Notes: generated from the letters alone by a model not told the origin. A stretch of DNA of 64,000 bases from RYN-111 sp963760125 (GCA_963760125.1 CAVXBV010000006.1:168728-232727), one strand, 5' to 3'; numbered from the stretch's first letter, positions 8,643-17,384 are shown. Numbers and translations: made by a program.

Positions 8643-9773
8643 CGGATGCGTCCGACCCAGGACGAGGGCGACGCGGATCACGTGGGCGTCCCGTGCCTGC
8701 ATGAGATCGAGCCCGAGCAGGTCGTCGATCTTGCGGAGGCGGTACCGCACCGTGTTGGCGTGGACGTAGAGCAGCCGAGCCGTCCCCTCGAGCGACCCCC
8801 CGGTGTCCAGGAAGGTCGAGGCGGTCCCCAGCAGGTCTCCGCCGGCGGCGTCGAGGGGTCCCCAGACCCGCTCGAGCAGCCGCGTCCGGGCGCGCGCGTC
8901 CCCGAGCACCACGCGTTCGGCGAGCAGGTGGTCCGCCGCGACCGGACGGGGCGCGTCGGACCAGGCCGCGACGGCCATCAGGCCGGAGAGCGCGTCCTGG
9001 ACGCTCGTCGCCGCACCCGCGAGGTCGTCGGCTTGCGGCCCCACCACCACCGGCCCGTCGGGCAGCGCGGCGACGATCTGCTCGACGGCCCGCTGGACCG
9101 TCCCGTGGCCCCCGACCACGACGACCAAGCCGCCGCCGACCTCGCCGGTCAGGACGAACAGCCCGGAGTGGCGGGCGTGCCCGCGTAGGTCCTCGAGCTT
9201 GGGCTCGAGCGCACCCTCGGGGACCGGAGTGGCCAGCGCGGTCGTCCACGTCGGTCGCCCCCACCCCAGCGACGCGGCCCGGGACAGCGTGAGGTCACCG
9301 ACCTGGTCGCGGACGAGCGCCTCGACGACGCCGGCCTCGAGGCGCGCGTCCCACGCACCCCGTGCCTCCGCCGCGGCGGCGTACACCTCCGCGGCAGCGA
9401 AGGCGATCTCGCGGGAGTAGCGCAGCACGGACTCCAGCAGCTCGCGCTCCTCCCCCGGGACGGCCAGGTCGGGGACCTGCTCCTCGAGGACGCCGACAAC
9501 GACCCTGATGAGCTGCACGGTCTGCTTGAGGTTGATCGACCGCGTGAGCTCGCGCGGGGCCGCTCCGAACACGTCCGGGGCGGGGGCCGGGGCGGCGGCG
9601 GCGTCACGCAGCCAGACGGTGAAGGCGCCGATGCCGGCCTGGACGACGAGGCCGACATCCGCCCGCTGGGCCGCGGACAGCGCCGTGAACCACGGGAGGC
9701 CGTCCATCCGGCGCACGGCGTCCGTCGACAGCCGGGACGACGCCCGACGCACGCGCTGCCAGGTGGTCGCCAC
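8637..9773 (-). CDS. fasR: PucR/CdaR-family transcriptional regulator of fatty-acid synthesis
   Basis: A 378-residue regulator with the CdaR/PucR architecture: an N-terminal all-helical RsbR-like region, a middle GGDEF-like degenerate domain (about residues 160-290) and a C-terminal PucR helix-turn-helix whose signature HANTVRYRLRKIDDLLGLDL is near residue 340. FasR of Streptomyces coelicolor, an activator of the fabD operon, has this architecture and the same position immediately upstream of fabD. The stop codon sits within the palindrome at 8626-8642. Confidence 0.92.
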   Translation of the reverse strand: MATTWQRVRRASSRLSTDAVRRMDGLPWFTALSAAQRADVGLVVQAGIGAFTVWLRDAAAAPAPAPDVFGAAPRELTRSINLKQTVQLIRVVVGVLEEQVPDLAVPGEERELLESVLRYSREIAFAAAEVYAAAAEARGAWDARLEAGVVEALVRDQVGDLTLSRAASLGWGRPTWTTALATPVPEGALEPKLEDLRGHARHSGLFVLTGEVGGGLVVVVGGHGTVQRAVEQIVAALPDGPVVVGPQADDLAGAATSVQDALSGLMAVAAWSDAPRPVAADHLLAERVVLGDARARTRLLERVWGPLDAAGGDLLGTASTFLDTGGSLEGTARLLYVHANTVRYRLRKIDDLLGLDLMQARDAHVIRVALVLGRTHPL

Positions 9774-9818
9774 CGGCGCAGGCTAGCCCGGCGGGTCTCG
9801 CGCAGCCGCAAGCGCCGG

Positions 9819-10316
9819 CTACAGAAAGGCCGCCGTCGTGCCGCCGAGCGGCATCGGCTCCATCCCCATCTTGGCGTGATCCCAGGAGCGGGTCCGCTCG
9901 ACGTCCACGCGGACGGCCACCCGCTTGGTGAGCATCATCTCGACGAACGGCCTCATCTCCTCCGTGTACGGCCCGGTGTAGCGCTCCCAGACGCTGACGC
10001 CGACCTGCCAGAGCGCCTCCGCGTCATCGATCACCGCGGCCCGACCCTCGAACGAGACGCCCTTGAGCGAGTCGTAGGTGTGCCCGCTCTCGATGAGCAC
10101 CGTGATCCGGTTGTCGCGTCCGAGGTTGACGGCCTTCTGCGACCGGCCCTTGGTCTCGAACCAGATCACCCCGTCGATCACCGCGTACCACATCGCCACC
10201 AGGTGCGGCATCCCGTCCGGACCGATCGTGGCCATCGTCGCGGCCCGCGACTGCTCCAGGAAGGCTGCGATCTCCCCATCGGTCATCTGGATCTTCGCGC
10301 GCTGGTTGGTTCCCAT
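9819..10316 (-). CDS. PPOX-class (F420- or flavin-dependent) protein under a KstR-like box
   Basis: A 165-residue pyridoxamine-5'-phosphate-oxidase-fold protein. Split-barrel features are visible: ATMATIGPDGMPHLVAMWYAV near residues 25-45, WFETKGRSQKAVNLGRDNRI, and a late RSWDHAKM segment. Actinobacterial proteins of this type bind F420, FMN or heme, and several accompany sterol catabolism genes. The ATG at 10316 is fused to the last base of a KstR-type palindrome, which excludes the longer open frame upstream. Cofactor and substrate are not decided by the sequence. Confidence 0.88.
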   Translation of the reverse strand: MGTNQRAKIQMTDGEIAAFLEQSRAATMATIGPDGMPHLVAMWYAVIDGVIWFETKGRSQKAVNLGRDNRITVLIESGHTYDSLKGVSFEGRAAVIDDAEALWQVGVSVWERYTGPYTEEMRPFVEMMLTKRVAVRVDVERTRSWDHAKMGMEPMPLGGTTAAFL

Positions 10317-10329
10317 AGAACGTGTTCTA
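10316..10329. promoter_or_regulatory. KstR-like operator overlapping a leaderless promoter
   Basis: TAGAACGTGTTCTA (minus strand TAGAACACGTTCTA) is a perfect palindrome that fits the sterol regulon operator TNNAACNNGTTNNA of the TetR-type repressor KstR. Read on the minus strand, TAGAAC is a plausible -10 box followed by exactly seven bases and the ATG, so repressor binding would cover the whole promoter of the PPOX gene. The match is read directly; binding by a KstR orthologue is inferred. Confidence 0.65.
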
Positions 10330-11124
10330 GCAGATGCCGCGCGCCAGCGCAGCCAGGCGGCCGCGCAGCACCGCGGCCTCGGACGCGAACGCACGCTGCC
10401 CCTCGACGTACGTGCTCCGGCCGTCGGCGGTCTCGATCGGGACCGGCGACAGCCCAAGAGCCTCGAAGTCGTACGGCGAGGCGCGCATGTCCAGCACGCG
10501 CACGCGACGAGCGAGGTCGAAGCAGTCGCCCACGACCTCGGCGGGGATCCACGGGGACAGCTTGAAGGACCACTTGTAGAGGTCCATGTTCGCGTGCAGG
10601 CAGCCCCCCTGCTCCAGGTCGCCCTGGTCCTCGCGCGTCGGCTGCAGCAGGTTCAGCGGACGCGCCGGTGCGGTGAAGAACCGGAAGGCGTCATGGTGGG
10701 TGCAGCGCAGGGGTTGGGCCTCGACCACTGCAGCCGTCCCCTCCTCCCCGAGCCGCAGTGGCCAGTCGCGGTGCCGGCGCTCGTCCCGGTAGACCATCGC
10801 CCACTCGTGCAGGCCGAAGCACCCGAAACCGGCCGGCCGGGACGCCGTGCGCTCCAGCAGATCCGCGACCCACGCAGCGGTGCGCCGCGCCCGATCGGTC
10901 ACCTCGAGCCAGGGCTGGTCCCCGTCGTACGCCTCGCACACGACGCCGGCACCTGGCGACCACCGGCGCAAGCGCGACGGACGGTGCGCGTAGTAGGTGA
11001 ACAGGAAGTCCTCCACCGGGTGCGGCTCGGCCCGCGAGGCCCGCTCGCGATGACCCGCGGTCCAGGTGTCGACCCGCTGCTCGTGCGCGGACCGGCGAGC
11101 GGTCCACTCCGCGACGGTGAGCAC
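10327..11124 (-). CDS. Conserved actinobacterial protein (often labelled 3-methyladenine DNA glycosylase)
   Basis: A 265-residue protein with the conserved N-terminal block HPVEDFLFTYYAHRPSRLRRW, and further Trp- and His-rich segments (FGCFGLHEWAMVYRD; QGGCLHANMDLYKW). Actinobacterial relatives are commonly labelled 3-methyladenine DNA glycosylase, but I see no helix-hairpin-helix or AlkA/Tag catalytic motif, so the label looks unreliable. The Cys/His residues could form a metal site. The start is GTG at 11124, directly abutting the stop of the carbonic anhydrase gene, so both are probably one transcript. The function is unknown. Confidence 0.8.
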   Translation of the reverse strand: MLTVAEWTARRSAHEQRVDTWTAGHRERASRAEPHPVEDFLFTYYAHRPSRLRRWSPGAGVVCEAYDGDQPWLEVTDRARRTAAWVADLLERTASRPAGFGCFGLHEWAMVYRDERRHRDWPLRLGEEGTAAVVEAQPLRCTHHDAFRFFTAPARPLNLLQPTREDQGDLEQGGCLHANMDLYKWSFKLSPWIPAEVVGDCFDLARRVRVLDMRASPYDFEALGLSPVPIETADGRSTYVEGQRAFASEAAVLRGRLAALARGIC

Positions 11125-11640
11125 TCAGGTCTCGCTGGCCGCCGCGTGTGCGACGCGCAGGTCGTCGTACAGCGCCGCGTTCAGCTCGATGCCAGCAAGC
11201 TCCTCGTCGGTGGTGCGTCGGCGCACCTTCCCCGGCGCACCGACGACCAGGGACCGCGGCGGGATGACGGTGCCGGCCGTCACGAGGGCCCCTGCCCCCA
11301 CCATCGAACCGTGGCCGATGACCGCACCGTTCATGACGATCGCCCCCATGCCGATGAGGACGTCGTCCTCGACGACGCAGCCGTGCAGCACTGCGCTGTG
11401 GCCGACCGAGACGCCCCGGCCGACGCGCAGCGGGAACCCGGGGTCGGTGTGCAGCACGGCCCCGTCCTGCAGGTTGCTGCCCGTCCCGACGCTGATGGCG
11501 TCGCCGTCGCCGCGGACCACCGCGGAGTACCAGACGCTCACCCGGGCGAACAGCCGCACGTCCCCCACCACGACGGCGTGCGGCGCGATCCACGCGGTCG
11601 GGTCGACCTGGGGGGTGTGACCGGAGACGGTGAGCAGCAT
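11125..11640 (-). CDS. Gamma-carbonic anhydrase family protein (hexapeptide-repeat)
   Basis: A 171-residue left-handed beta-helix protein with repeated hexapeptide turns (VVVGDV, SVWYSA, VVRGDG, VGTGSN, LQDGAV). The three metal-ligand positions look present: the first His in AVLHTDPG, then the pair in VSVGHSAVLHGC, as in gamma-carbonic anhydrases and the PaaY family. The proteins are trimers that hydrate CO2 or, in PaaY-like members, act as thioesterases; the sequence does not choose. The ATG at 11640 overlaps the upstream spacer of the divergent methyltransferase, 46 bases from its start. Confidence 0.9.
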   Translation of the reverse strand: MLLTVSGHTPQVDPTAWIAPHAVVVGDVRLFARVSVWYSAVVRGDGDAISVGTGSNLQDGAVLHTDPGFPLRVGRGVSVGHSAVLHGCVVEDDVLIGMGAIVMNGAVIGHGSMVGAGALVTAGTVIPPRSLVVGAPGKVRRRTTDEELAGIELNAALYDDLRVAHAAASET

Positions 11641-11686
11641 CTGGCAGACGCTAGCGGCCCCCGCCCGCACACGGCAGGCTGTGCGC

Positions 11687-12298
11687 ATGAGCTGGTACGT
11701 CGAGAAGGTCGTCCCCCGTCTGGTGGAGGCCGGCTTGTCGCTCCGGACCACCGCCGACACCCGTCGCGAGGTCTGCGAGGGGCTCACCGGCCGGGTCGTC
11801 GAGATCGGTTTCGGGTCGGGGATGAACGTCCCCTTCTACCCCGCGGGACTGGCGAGCGTCGACGCCGTCGAACCCAGCGACCTGGGCTGGGAGCGGGCGC
11901 AGGGCCGGGTCCGCGCCTCCCCCGTTCCCGTCCGCCGTTCAGGCCTGGACGGTCAGCGGCTGCCCTTCGAGGACAGGTCCTTCGACAGCGCGCTGTGCAC
12001 GTGGACGCTGTGCACCGTTCCTGAGGCGTCTGCCGCCGTCGCGGAGCTGCGCCGGGTGCTCCGCCCCGGCGGGACGCTGCACCTGGTCGAGCACGGCCTG
12101 GCCCCCGACGACGGGGTCCGGACCTGGCAGCGACGGCTCGAACCCCTGCAGCGCAGGGCCTTCGGAGGCTGCCACCTCACCCGCGAGGTGGCAGCGCTCC
12201 TGGCGGCAGGGGGCTTCAGCACCGACGGGCTGCGTGCGTTCTACGAGAAGGGCGCGCCGAAGCCGTTCGTCGCCCTCACCCTCGGCACGGCGCGCTGA
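11687..12298 (+). CDS. Class I SAM-dependent methyltransferase
   Basis: A 203-residue methyltransferase. Motif I reads VVEIGFGSGMNVPFY near residue 40, motif II contains EPSDLGWERA, and the post-motif LPFEDRSFDSALCTWTLCTV matches the methyltransferase 11 family, followed by LRPGGTLHLVEHGL. Relatives act on small molecules or lipids; the substrate here is unknown. The ATG at 11687 starts MSWYVEKVVPRL, a common N-terminus in actinobacterial members, and lies divergent from the carbonic anhydrase gene. Its stop is two bases from the convergent next gene. Confidence 0.9.
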   Translation: MSWYVEKVVPRLVEAGLSLRTTADTRREVCEGLTGRVVEIGFGSGMNVPFYPAGLASVDAVEPSDLGWERAQGRVRASPVPVRRSGLDGQRLPFEDRSFDSALCTWTLCTVPEASAAVAELRRVLRPGGTLHLVEHGLAPDDGVRTWQRRLEPLQRRAFGGCHLTREVAALLAAGGFSTDGLRAFYEKGAPKPFVALTLGTAR

Positions 12299-12300
12299 CG

Positions 12301-12900
12301 TCAGCCCTGGGCATCCGGGGCGGGCTCGACGTCGCCGGGCCGGGAACCGCGGGTCGGCTTGGTGCGGTTGACCCGGTCGGTCACCCGCTCGGTGAGCGTG
12401 CTCGCGACCTTGTCGGCCTGGGCCTGGGTGAGCCGTCCGGCGGCCACGTCCTTGGCGAGATGGTCCTTCGCCGCGGCGACGAGCGCCGTCACGAGCGTGT
12501 CGACCGGGACCTTCTGCGCCGCGGCGATGTCCGCGAGGCTGGACCCGCTCATGAGCTGGGTGCGCAGCTCGGCCGCGGTCAGCCCGAGCACCTTGGCGGC
12601 GGCGGCAGCCTCGTCGGCGCGCAGCCCGTGGCCGTGCCGTCCAGGTCCACCCCTGCCGTCACGCCCCTCCTGGCCCCGCTTCGGCAGGGCGCCGTCCAAG
12701 GTGCTGGCGACCTTGTCGGCCTGCGCCTGGGTGATCGTGCCATCGCTGACCAGCCCACCCAGCGCGGACTTCAGGGCGCCGAGCCGGGAGCTAACCGGGT
12801 TCGCGGACGACTCTGCGGAGGCCGGTGTGAGGGCCACGGCTCCCATGAACCCCCCGACGAGCGAGCCGGACAGGACGAGGGCGGCGGTACGTGAGCGCAT
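12301..12900 (-). CDS. Secreted protein with repeated helical ITQAQADKV motifs
   Basis: A 199-residue protein with a clear Sec signal peptide (MRSRTAALVLSGSLVGG, cleavage likely after ASA near residue 31). The mature part has two copies of a helical motif: LVSDGTITQAQADKVASTL near residue 50 and DVAAGRLTQAQADKVASTL near residue 160. Between them are a charged Gly-rich stretch and a LGLTAAELRTQLMSG segment. Such repeats resemble the DUF2680/heat-shock-type exported families, which have no settled function. A hydrophilic charged tail follows. Function unknown. Confidence 0.82.
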   Translation of the reverse strand: MRSRTAALVLSGSLVGGFMGAVALTPASAESSANPVSSRLGALKSALGGLVSDGTITQAQADKVASTLDGALPKRGQEGRDGRGGPGRHGHGLRADEAAAAAKVLGLTAAELRTQLMSGSSLADIAAAQKVPVDTLVTALVAAAKDHLAKDVAAGRLTQAQADKVASTLTERVTDRVNRTKPTRGSRPGDVEPAPDAQG

Positions 12901-12992
12901 GACGTGCTCCTCCAGGTGGGGTCTGAGACACGTCGATCCTGCGGGCTGGACCTGTGACGGACCTGTGAGCCACCTGGCAACCCCGTCCCGCC

Positions 12993-14000
12993 TCAGCGGG
13001 TGTGCAGGCGGATCACCCGGTCCACGAAGGCGATCTTGCGCACGACGGCCGGGGCCAGCACGAACGGGTAGAGCGGGCCGCGTCCCATGGAGGCGTTCAC
13101 CTCGTTGAGCCCCAGGGTGAGCTCCAGCCATCGGTCCATCAGCTCCCCGAAGGTCTGGGGCGGGTCGACCGAGCCGCTGAGACCGAAGCTGGTCGCCGTC
13201 TCGAGCGTGTCGTGGATGTGGAGGTAGTGCGCGAACGTCTCCGCCCAGTCCTCGTAGGGGTGCATCGTGGCGTACTGGCTGATGTGCCGGTCGACCCACC
13301 GCTCGCTGCTGTCGTCCGGCTTCGCGTAGTGCCGGGTGACCGCCTCGCCGTAGTCCTCCCGGTCGTCGCCGAACAGCTCACGGCAGGCTGCCAGCAGGTC
13401 CGCGTCGGTCATGAGCACCGACCAGTAGTAGTGCCCGATCTCGTGCCGGAAGTGCCCGAGCAGCGTGCGGTACGGCTCACCCAGCTGACGGCGCAGCCGC
13501 AGCCGGTGCTCGCTGTCGGCCTCGGCGAGGTCGAGCGTGATGACCCCGTTGTCGTGACCGGTGATCACCTTGGTCACGGCGCTGGAGAGCAGGTCGAACG
13601 CGAGGCCGATGCCCGCTTCTTCGTCGCGCGCAGTGATCGGCAGTCCCAGGGACCGCAGCTGGTGCAACAGTCGGCGCTTGGCGGCCTCCGCCCGTACCCA
13701 CTCCGCCACGCCCTCGGCGTCGCTGTCGGACGGCCGGGTGCGCGTCAGCGCGCACGAGGCGCACATCGCGCCGCTGTGCGCCGGGACCAGCCAGGAGCAG
13801 CCGGTCAGCGGCCGGGTGGCGCACCGGTTCCACGAGCGGGTCGACCGGGTGAGGTCCAGCAGCCGCCCGTCACCCACGTCGGTGAGGGCGACCACCTCGC
13901 CCCGCTCGTGGTCGAACCCGAGGGGCGACTGGCAGCGCAGGCACAGGTCGTCGCCGAAGAAGACGACTTGACCGCAGTGGTCACAGCTGAAGGCGCGCAA
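12993..14000 (-). CDS. Zinc-ribbon metallopeptidase of the transglutaminase cluster (putative zinc-binding peptidase, Peptidase_Mx type)
   Basis: A 335-residue protein with an N-terminal zinc ribbon, CDHCGQ plus CLRCQSP near residues 5-25, and a metalloprotease motif HEIGHYYW near residue 190 followed by a conserved Glu/Asp-rich helix (YEDWAETFAHYLHIHD). The TTG at 14000 is used as start because an AAGGAAG ribosome-binding site lies six bases upstream and the ribbon begins at residue 5. It ends an operon of two transglutaminases and an ATP-grasp/alpha-E protein. In published comparative analyses of this cluster the peptidase is proposed to process the same peptides the ligase makes. Confidence 0.9.
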   Translation of the reverse strand: MRAFSCDHCGQVVFFGDDLCLRCQSPLGFDHERGEVVALTDVGDGRLLDLTRSTRSWNRCATRPLTGCSWLVPAHSGAMCASCALTRTRPSDSDAEGVAEWVRAEAAKRRLLHQLRSLGLPITARDEEAGIGLAFDLLSSAVTKVITGHDNGVITLDLAEADSEHRLRLRRQLGEPYRTLLGHFRHEIGHYYWSVLMTDADLLAACRELFGDDREDYGEAVTRHYAKPDDSSERWVDRHISQYATMHPYEDWAETFAHYLHIHDTLETATSFGLSGSVDPPQTFGELMDRWLELTLGLNEVNASMGRGPLYPFVLAPAVVRKIAFVDRVIRLHTR

Positions 14001-14010
14001 CGCGGCTTCC

Positions 14011-14898
14011 TTAGAACAGGACGGGCGTGACGGGCTGCACGTCGACGGACACCTGCAGGGTGCTGCGGGTGCTCTTGGTGTAGATGACGCCCTTGAGGGG
14101 CGGGACGTCTGCGTAGTCCCGCCCGCGGGCGACGACGATGTACCGGGAGTCGGCGCGTTGGTGGTTGGTCGGGTCGAGGTCGACCCAACCGACTCCTGGA
14201 ACGAGCACCGACACCCAGGCGTGCGAGGCGTCGGCGCCGACGAGACGGGGCTTGCCGGGCGGAGGAAGGGTTTCCATGTAGCCGCTGACGTACCCCGCCG
14301 ACAGGCCAGAAACCCGCAGGCACGCGAGCAGCAGGTGGGCGAAGTCCTGGCAGACGCCCTCCCGCTCGGCCAGCACGGTCTCCAGGGGAGTGCTGATGGT
14401 CGTCGACCCGCTCGCGTAGGTGAAGTCCTGGTGCACGACGTCGAGCAGGTGCGAGAGGGCCTCGCCGAGCGGCCGGCCCGGGACGAGGACCCTCCCGGCG
14501 TACGTCGCGGCGGCGGGCAGGAGCGGCACCATCGGGGACGGCAGGGCCAGCTCCCGCGCGAGCACGTCCGAGGCCTGTCGGTCGCCCGGGGCGGGGACGC
14601 GCGCCACGTCCATGTCCCCCCAGGGCACGGGCTCGCGGTCGATCTCCACGTGGTGCGTCGAGACGACACTCAGGTCCCGGTGGGGCACCTCCACCCGGAA
14701 GTAGGTCGACCGGTTGCCGAAGTAGTCGACGTGCTCGTGCATCTCGTCCGGCAGCGGGGTCACCTCGACGCTGCGCGCGTGCACCTGCTGCCCGGGTTCG
14801 TCGCGCGGCAGCAGGTGGGCGCGGCCGTGGCTGGCACTGACGTCCGCGTCGTAGGTGTACGCCGTGCGGTGCACGACCTGGAAGGCGCGGGCGGTCAC
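14011..14898 (-). CDS. Transglutaminase-like protein (Bact_transglu_N + catalytic domain)
   Basis: A 295-residue cysteine peptidase-fold protein. The N-terminal beta-sandwich (VVHRTAYTYDADVSASHGRAH) is that of bacterial transglutaminase families, and the catalytic triad reads EGVCQDFAHLL, ASHAWVSV and WVDLDPTN. A conserved tail GRDYADVPPLKGVIY closes the protein. These are thought to cleave or cross-link amide bonds in peptides. The start is GTG at 14898, overlapping the stop of the ATP-grasp gene (GTGA). There is no signal peptide, so it acts in the cytoplasm alongside its neighbours. Confidence 0.94.
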   Translation of the reverse strand: MTARAFQVVHRTAYTYDADVSASHGRAHLLPRDEPGQQVHARSVEVTPLPDEMHEHVDYFGNRSTYFRVEVPHRDLSVVSTHHVEIDREPVPWGDMDVARVPAPGDRQASDVLARELALPSPMVPLLPAAATYAGRVLVPGRPLGEALSHLLDVVHQDFTYASGSTTISTPLETVLAEREGVCQDFAHLLLACLRVSGLSAGYVSGYMETLPPPGKPRLVGADASHAWVSVLVPGVGWVDLDPTNHQRADSRYIVVARGRDYADVPPLKGVIYTKSTRSTLQVSVDVQPVTPVLF

Positions 14899-17384
14899 GC
14901 GAGCACCTGCGACAGCGGCACCGGCGGCAGCAGCTCCTCGAAGTAGCTCCGCTCGAGGGCATCGCTGAGCGCGCGGAGCCGTGCACCGACGACGAGCAGG
15001 AAGTCCAGCAGCTCAGCGCGGCGCCCAGCGACCACGGGTGCGGCCACCGCCGCGGCGTACGACGCCCGCACCTCGACACCGAGGGCTTCGGCCTCCTCGA
15101 GAAGGCCTGCGCTGTCGGGGATGTTGCGTAGGTTGTGGCAGAGCCGGTCGAGCTGGTGAGAGACCGAGCGGGGGTTGCCGCGGTCGACCAGCAGCAGCTC
15201 GAGCGTCGTAGTGACCTCGGAGCGCGGGGTGTAGCGACGACGGAAGGTGATGATGCTCTCGGCGGCCACCAGCACCGACTCGACGACCAGGCCGTCGACC
15301 TCGGCCGTGCGCTGGTCCACCAGAGCGGCACGCAGCAGGGCGACGACCTGCTGGCACCGCTCGAGCCGCCGTCCCGCCTCCAGGAACTGCCAGCCGAGGT
15401 CACGCACCATGCTCTCGGCCGACAAGCCGGCGAGGGCCAGCAGGCTCCCCAGAGATCGCGAGAGCGTCGGCCCGATGAGCACGTCGCTGAGCTCGCTGCT
15501 CCCGGCGTCGCGCAGGTCGTGCAGGCCGTTCTCCAGGGACGCGAGCACCAGCCAGGTGTCCGCCGAGAGCTGGTCGCGCACCCCGCGGGCGGTCGTCGTG
15601 AGGCCGTGGACCGCGTGGGCCAAGGTCCCGGGTCGGCGGACGTCGACGAGCAGGGGCAGCAGGTCGCCTGTCCAGCGGGTGCCGGTGACCTGCGCGAGCA
15701 CCTGCAGGAGCGCCGCGACCGACGCCGCTTCGACCGGGCTCCCGCTGTGCGCGACGTCGCGCGTGCGGTCGCGTACGGCGCGCAGCAGCCGGGTGGTGCT
15801 TTCCGCGCGCTCGGTGTAGCGGCCGAACCAGAACAGGTCCTCGGCCATGCGGGGCGAGAGCGCGATGTGCCGCACCTCCGAAGGCGTCCCGTCCAGCAAC
15901 CAGGGGTCCGCGGGAGCCGCGTGCGCGGAGGAGAGCACCCACGCGTCCTTGGCGACGGCGCCTGCCTGCGACGACACGAGCAGGCTGCCGGTGCGGGGCG
16001 CAACGCGCACCAGCCCCCCGGGCATCACGTGGTACTCCCCGCCCTGGGCGACAGCGAACGTCCGCAGCACCAGGCTGCGTGGCGCGACCTCGGCCTGCGC
16101 GAAGGTGGGCGCCGTGCTCGCCGCCACCTGATCCTGACCGACCCAGAGGTGCGGCTCCGCCTCGACCCGAGCGCGCAGGGCTCCGCGCTCCGCTGTCGAG
16201 AGCTCCCAGAGGAAGAAGCTCGACCGGCTGGTGCCGCGCGAGATCGGCTTGAGGACGAGCTGGTCGAACCGGTCGCGGACCTGGCGCAGCCCGTCGCGGT
16301 CTCCGCACCACCACGTCGCCACCGACGGCAGGGCCAGGTCCTCGTCCAGCAGGTGGCGACTCAGCGCTGGCAGGTACGGCAGCAGGCCGGGGTTCTCGAG
16401 GACCCCGGCACCGAGGGCGTTGACGACCGACACGGTCCCCAATCGGCTCGCCTCGAGCAGGCCCGGCACGCCGAGCTGCGAGTCGGCGCGCAGCTCGAGT
16501 GGGTCGCAGAAGTCGCTGTCGACACGTCGGAGCACGACGTCGACCTGGTCCGATCCGTCGAGTCCGCGCAGCCAGAGCTTGCCCTCGCGGACGACGAGGT
16601 CGGAGCCGGCCACCAGCGGGTAGCCCAGCAGCTGCGACAGGAAGGCCTGGTCGTAGGCGGTCTCGCTCAGCGGTCCCGAGGTCAGCAGCACCACCCGGGG
16701 GGCCTCCGCCGACGCCGGCGCGACCTCCTGCAGTCCGCGGCGCATCGCCTGGAAGAACGGGGCGAGCTGCTCGATGCGCGCGTCGCGGTAGGCGCCGGTG
16801 AGCACCCGTGAGACGACCCGCCGGTTCTCCATCGCGAAGCCGGCGCCCGAGGGGGACGCGGTGCGGTCGTGGAGAACCACCCAACGACCCTCGGCGTCGC
16901 GCGCGAGATCGGCGGCGACGGTGAACAGCTGGTGCGGGCCCGGCACCCTCAGTCCGTCGCACGCTCGGAGGAAGCCGTGGTGAGCCAGCACGATCTCGGC
17001 CGGCAGCACCCCGGTGTGCAGGGAGGTGCGGTCGCCGTACAGGTCGGCGACGAGGGCGTTGAGGAGCCGAGCGCGCTGTGCGAGGGCTGGGGCGAGGGCA
17101 GCCCACTCGGCAGGGTCGATCAGCAGCGGCACCGGGTCGAGCTGCCACCGTTGCGGCTCCTCGGTGTCCCAGGTGCGGTAGACCGCGCCGTCGCCGTCGA
17201 GCAGCCGGGCTGCGTTCGCGCTGCTGCTGGCGAGCCCGGTGCTCCCGAGCAGGTCCAGCGCCTGCGAGAGCGGCTGCCAGGCAGGACGGACCGTGCCGTC
17301 GGCGCGCAGCATCTCGTCGTAGCCCGGACGAGGACGGGAGCGGTAGGCCTCGACCAGACCTGGTCCGGCGGTGGTGGGAAGCAC
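14895..17384 (-). CDS. Circularly permuted ATP-grasp ligase fused to alpha-E domain
   Basis: An 829-residue fusion of two proteins often encoded separately. The N-terminal 480 or so residues are the circularly permuted ATP-grasp (DUF404/DUF407) with conserved VLADHxF-like segments, GLDGSDQVDVVLRRVDSDFCDPLELR and PISRGTSRSSFFLW. The remainder is the alpha-E domain (DUF403), recognisable by LSPRMAEDLFWFGRYTERAE. Iyer, Burroughs and Aravind proposed that such ligases make peptide tags or modify proteins. GTG at 17384 shares its first base with the stop TAG of the upstream gene, so no ribosome-binding site is needed. Confidence 0.93.
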   Translation of the reverse strand: MLPTTAGPGLVEAYRSRPRPGYDEMLRADGTVRPAWQPLSQALDLLGSTGLASSSANAARLLDGDGAVYRTWDTEEPQRWQLDPVPLLIDPAEWAALAPALAQRARLLNALVADLYGDRTSLHTGVLPAEIVLAHHGFLRACDGLRVPGPHQLFTVAADLARDAEGRWVVLHDRTASPSGAGFAMENRRVVSRVLTGAYRDARIEQLAPFFQAMRRGLQEVAPASAEAPRVVLLTSGPLSETAYDQAFLSQLLGYPLVAGSDLVVREGKLWLRGLDGSDQVDVVLRRVDSDFCDPLELRADSQLGVPGLLEASRLGTVSVVNALGAGVLENPGLLPYLPALSRHLLDEDLALPSVATWWCGDRDGLRQVRDRFDQLVLKPISRGTSRSSFFLWELSTAERGALRARVEAEPHLWVGQDQVAASTAPTFAQAEVAPRSLVLRTFAVAQGGEYHVMPGGLVRVAPRTGSLLVSSQAGAVAKDAWVLSSAHAAPADPWLLDGTPSEVRHIALSPRMAEDLFWFGRYTERAESTTRLLRAVRDRTRDVAHSGSPVEAASVAALLQVLAQVTGTRWTGDLLPLLVDVRRPGTLAHAVHGLTTTARGVRDQLSADTWLVLASLENGLHDLRDAGSSELSDVLIGPTLSRSLGSLLALAGLSAESMVRDLGWQFLEAGRRLERCQQVVALLRAALVDQRTAEVDGLVVESVLVAAESIITFRRRYTPRSEVTTTLELLLVDRGNPRSVSHQLDRLCHNLRNIPDSAGLLEEAEALGVEVRASYAAAVAAPVVAGRRAELLDFLLVVGARLRALSDALERSYFEELLPPVPLSQVLA

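Noticed and set aside
14158..16811. Long plus-strand frames across the transglutaminase and ATP-grasp genes
   Set aside because: No ribosome-binding sites and no recognisable protein features; antisense codon bias accounts for them.
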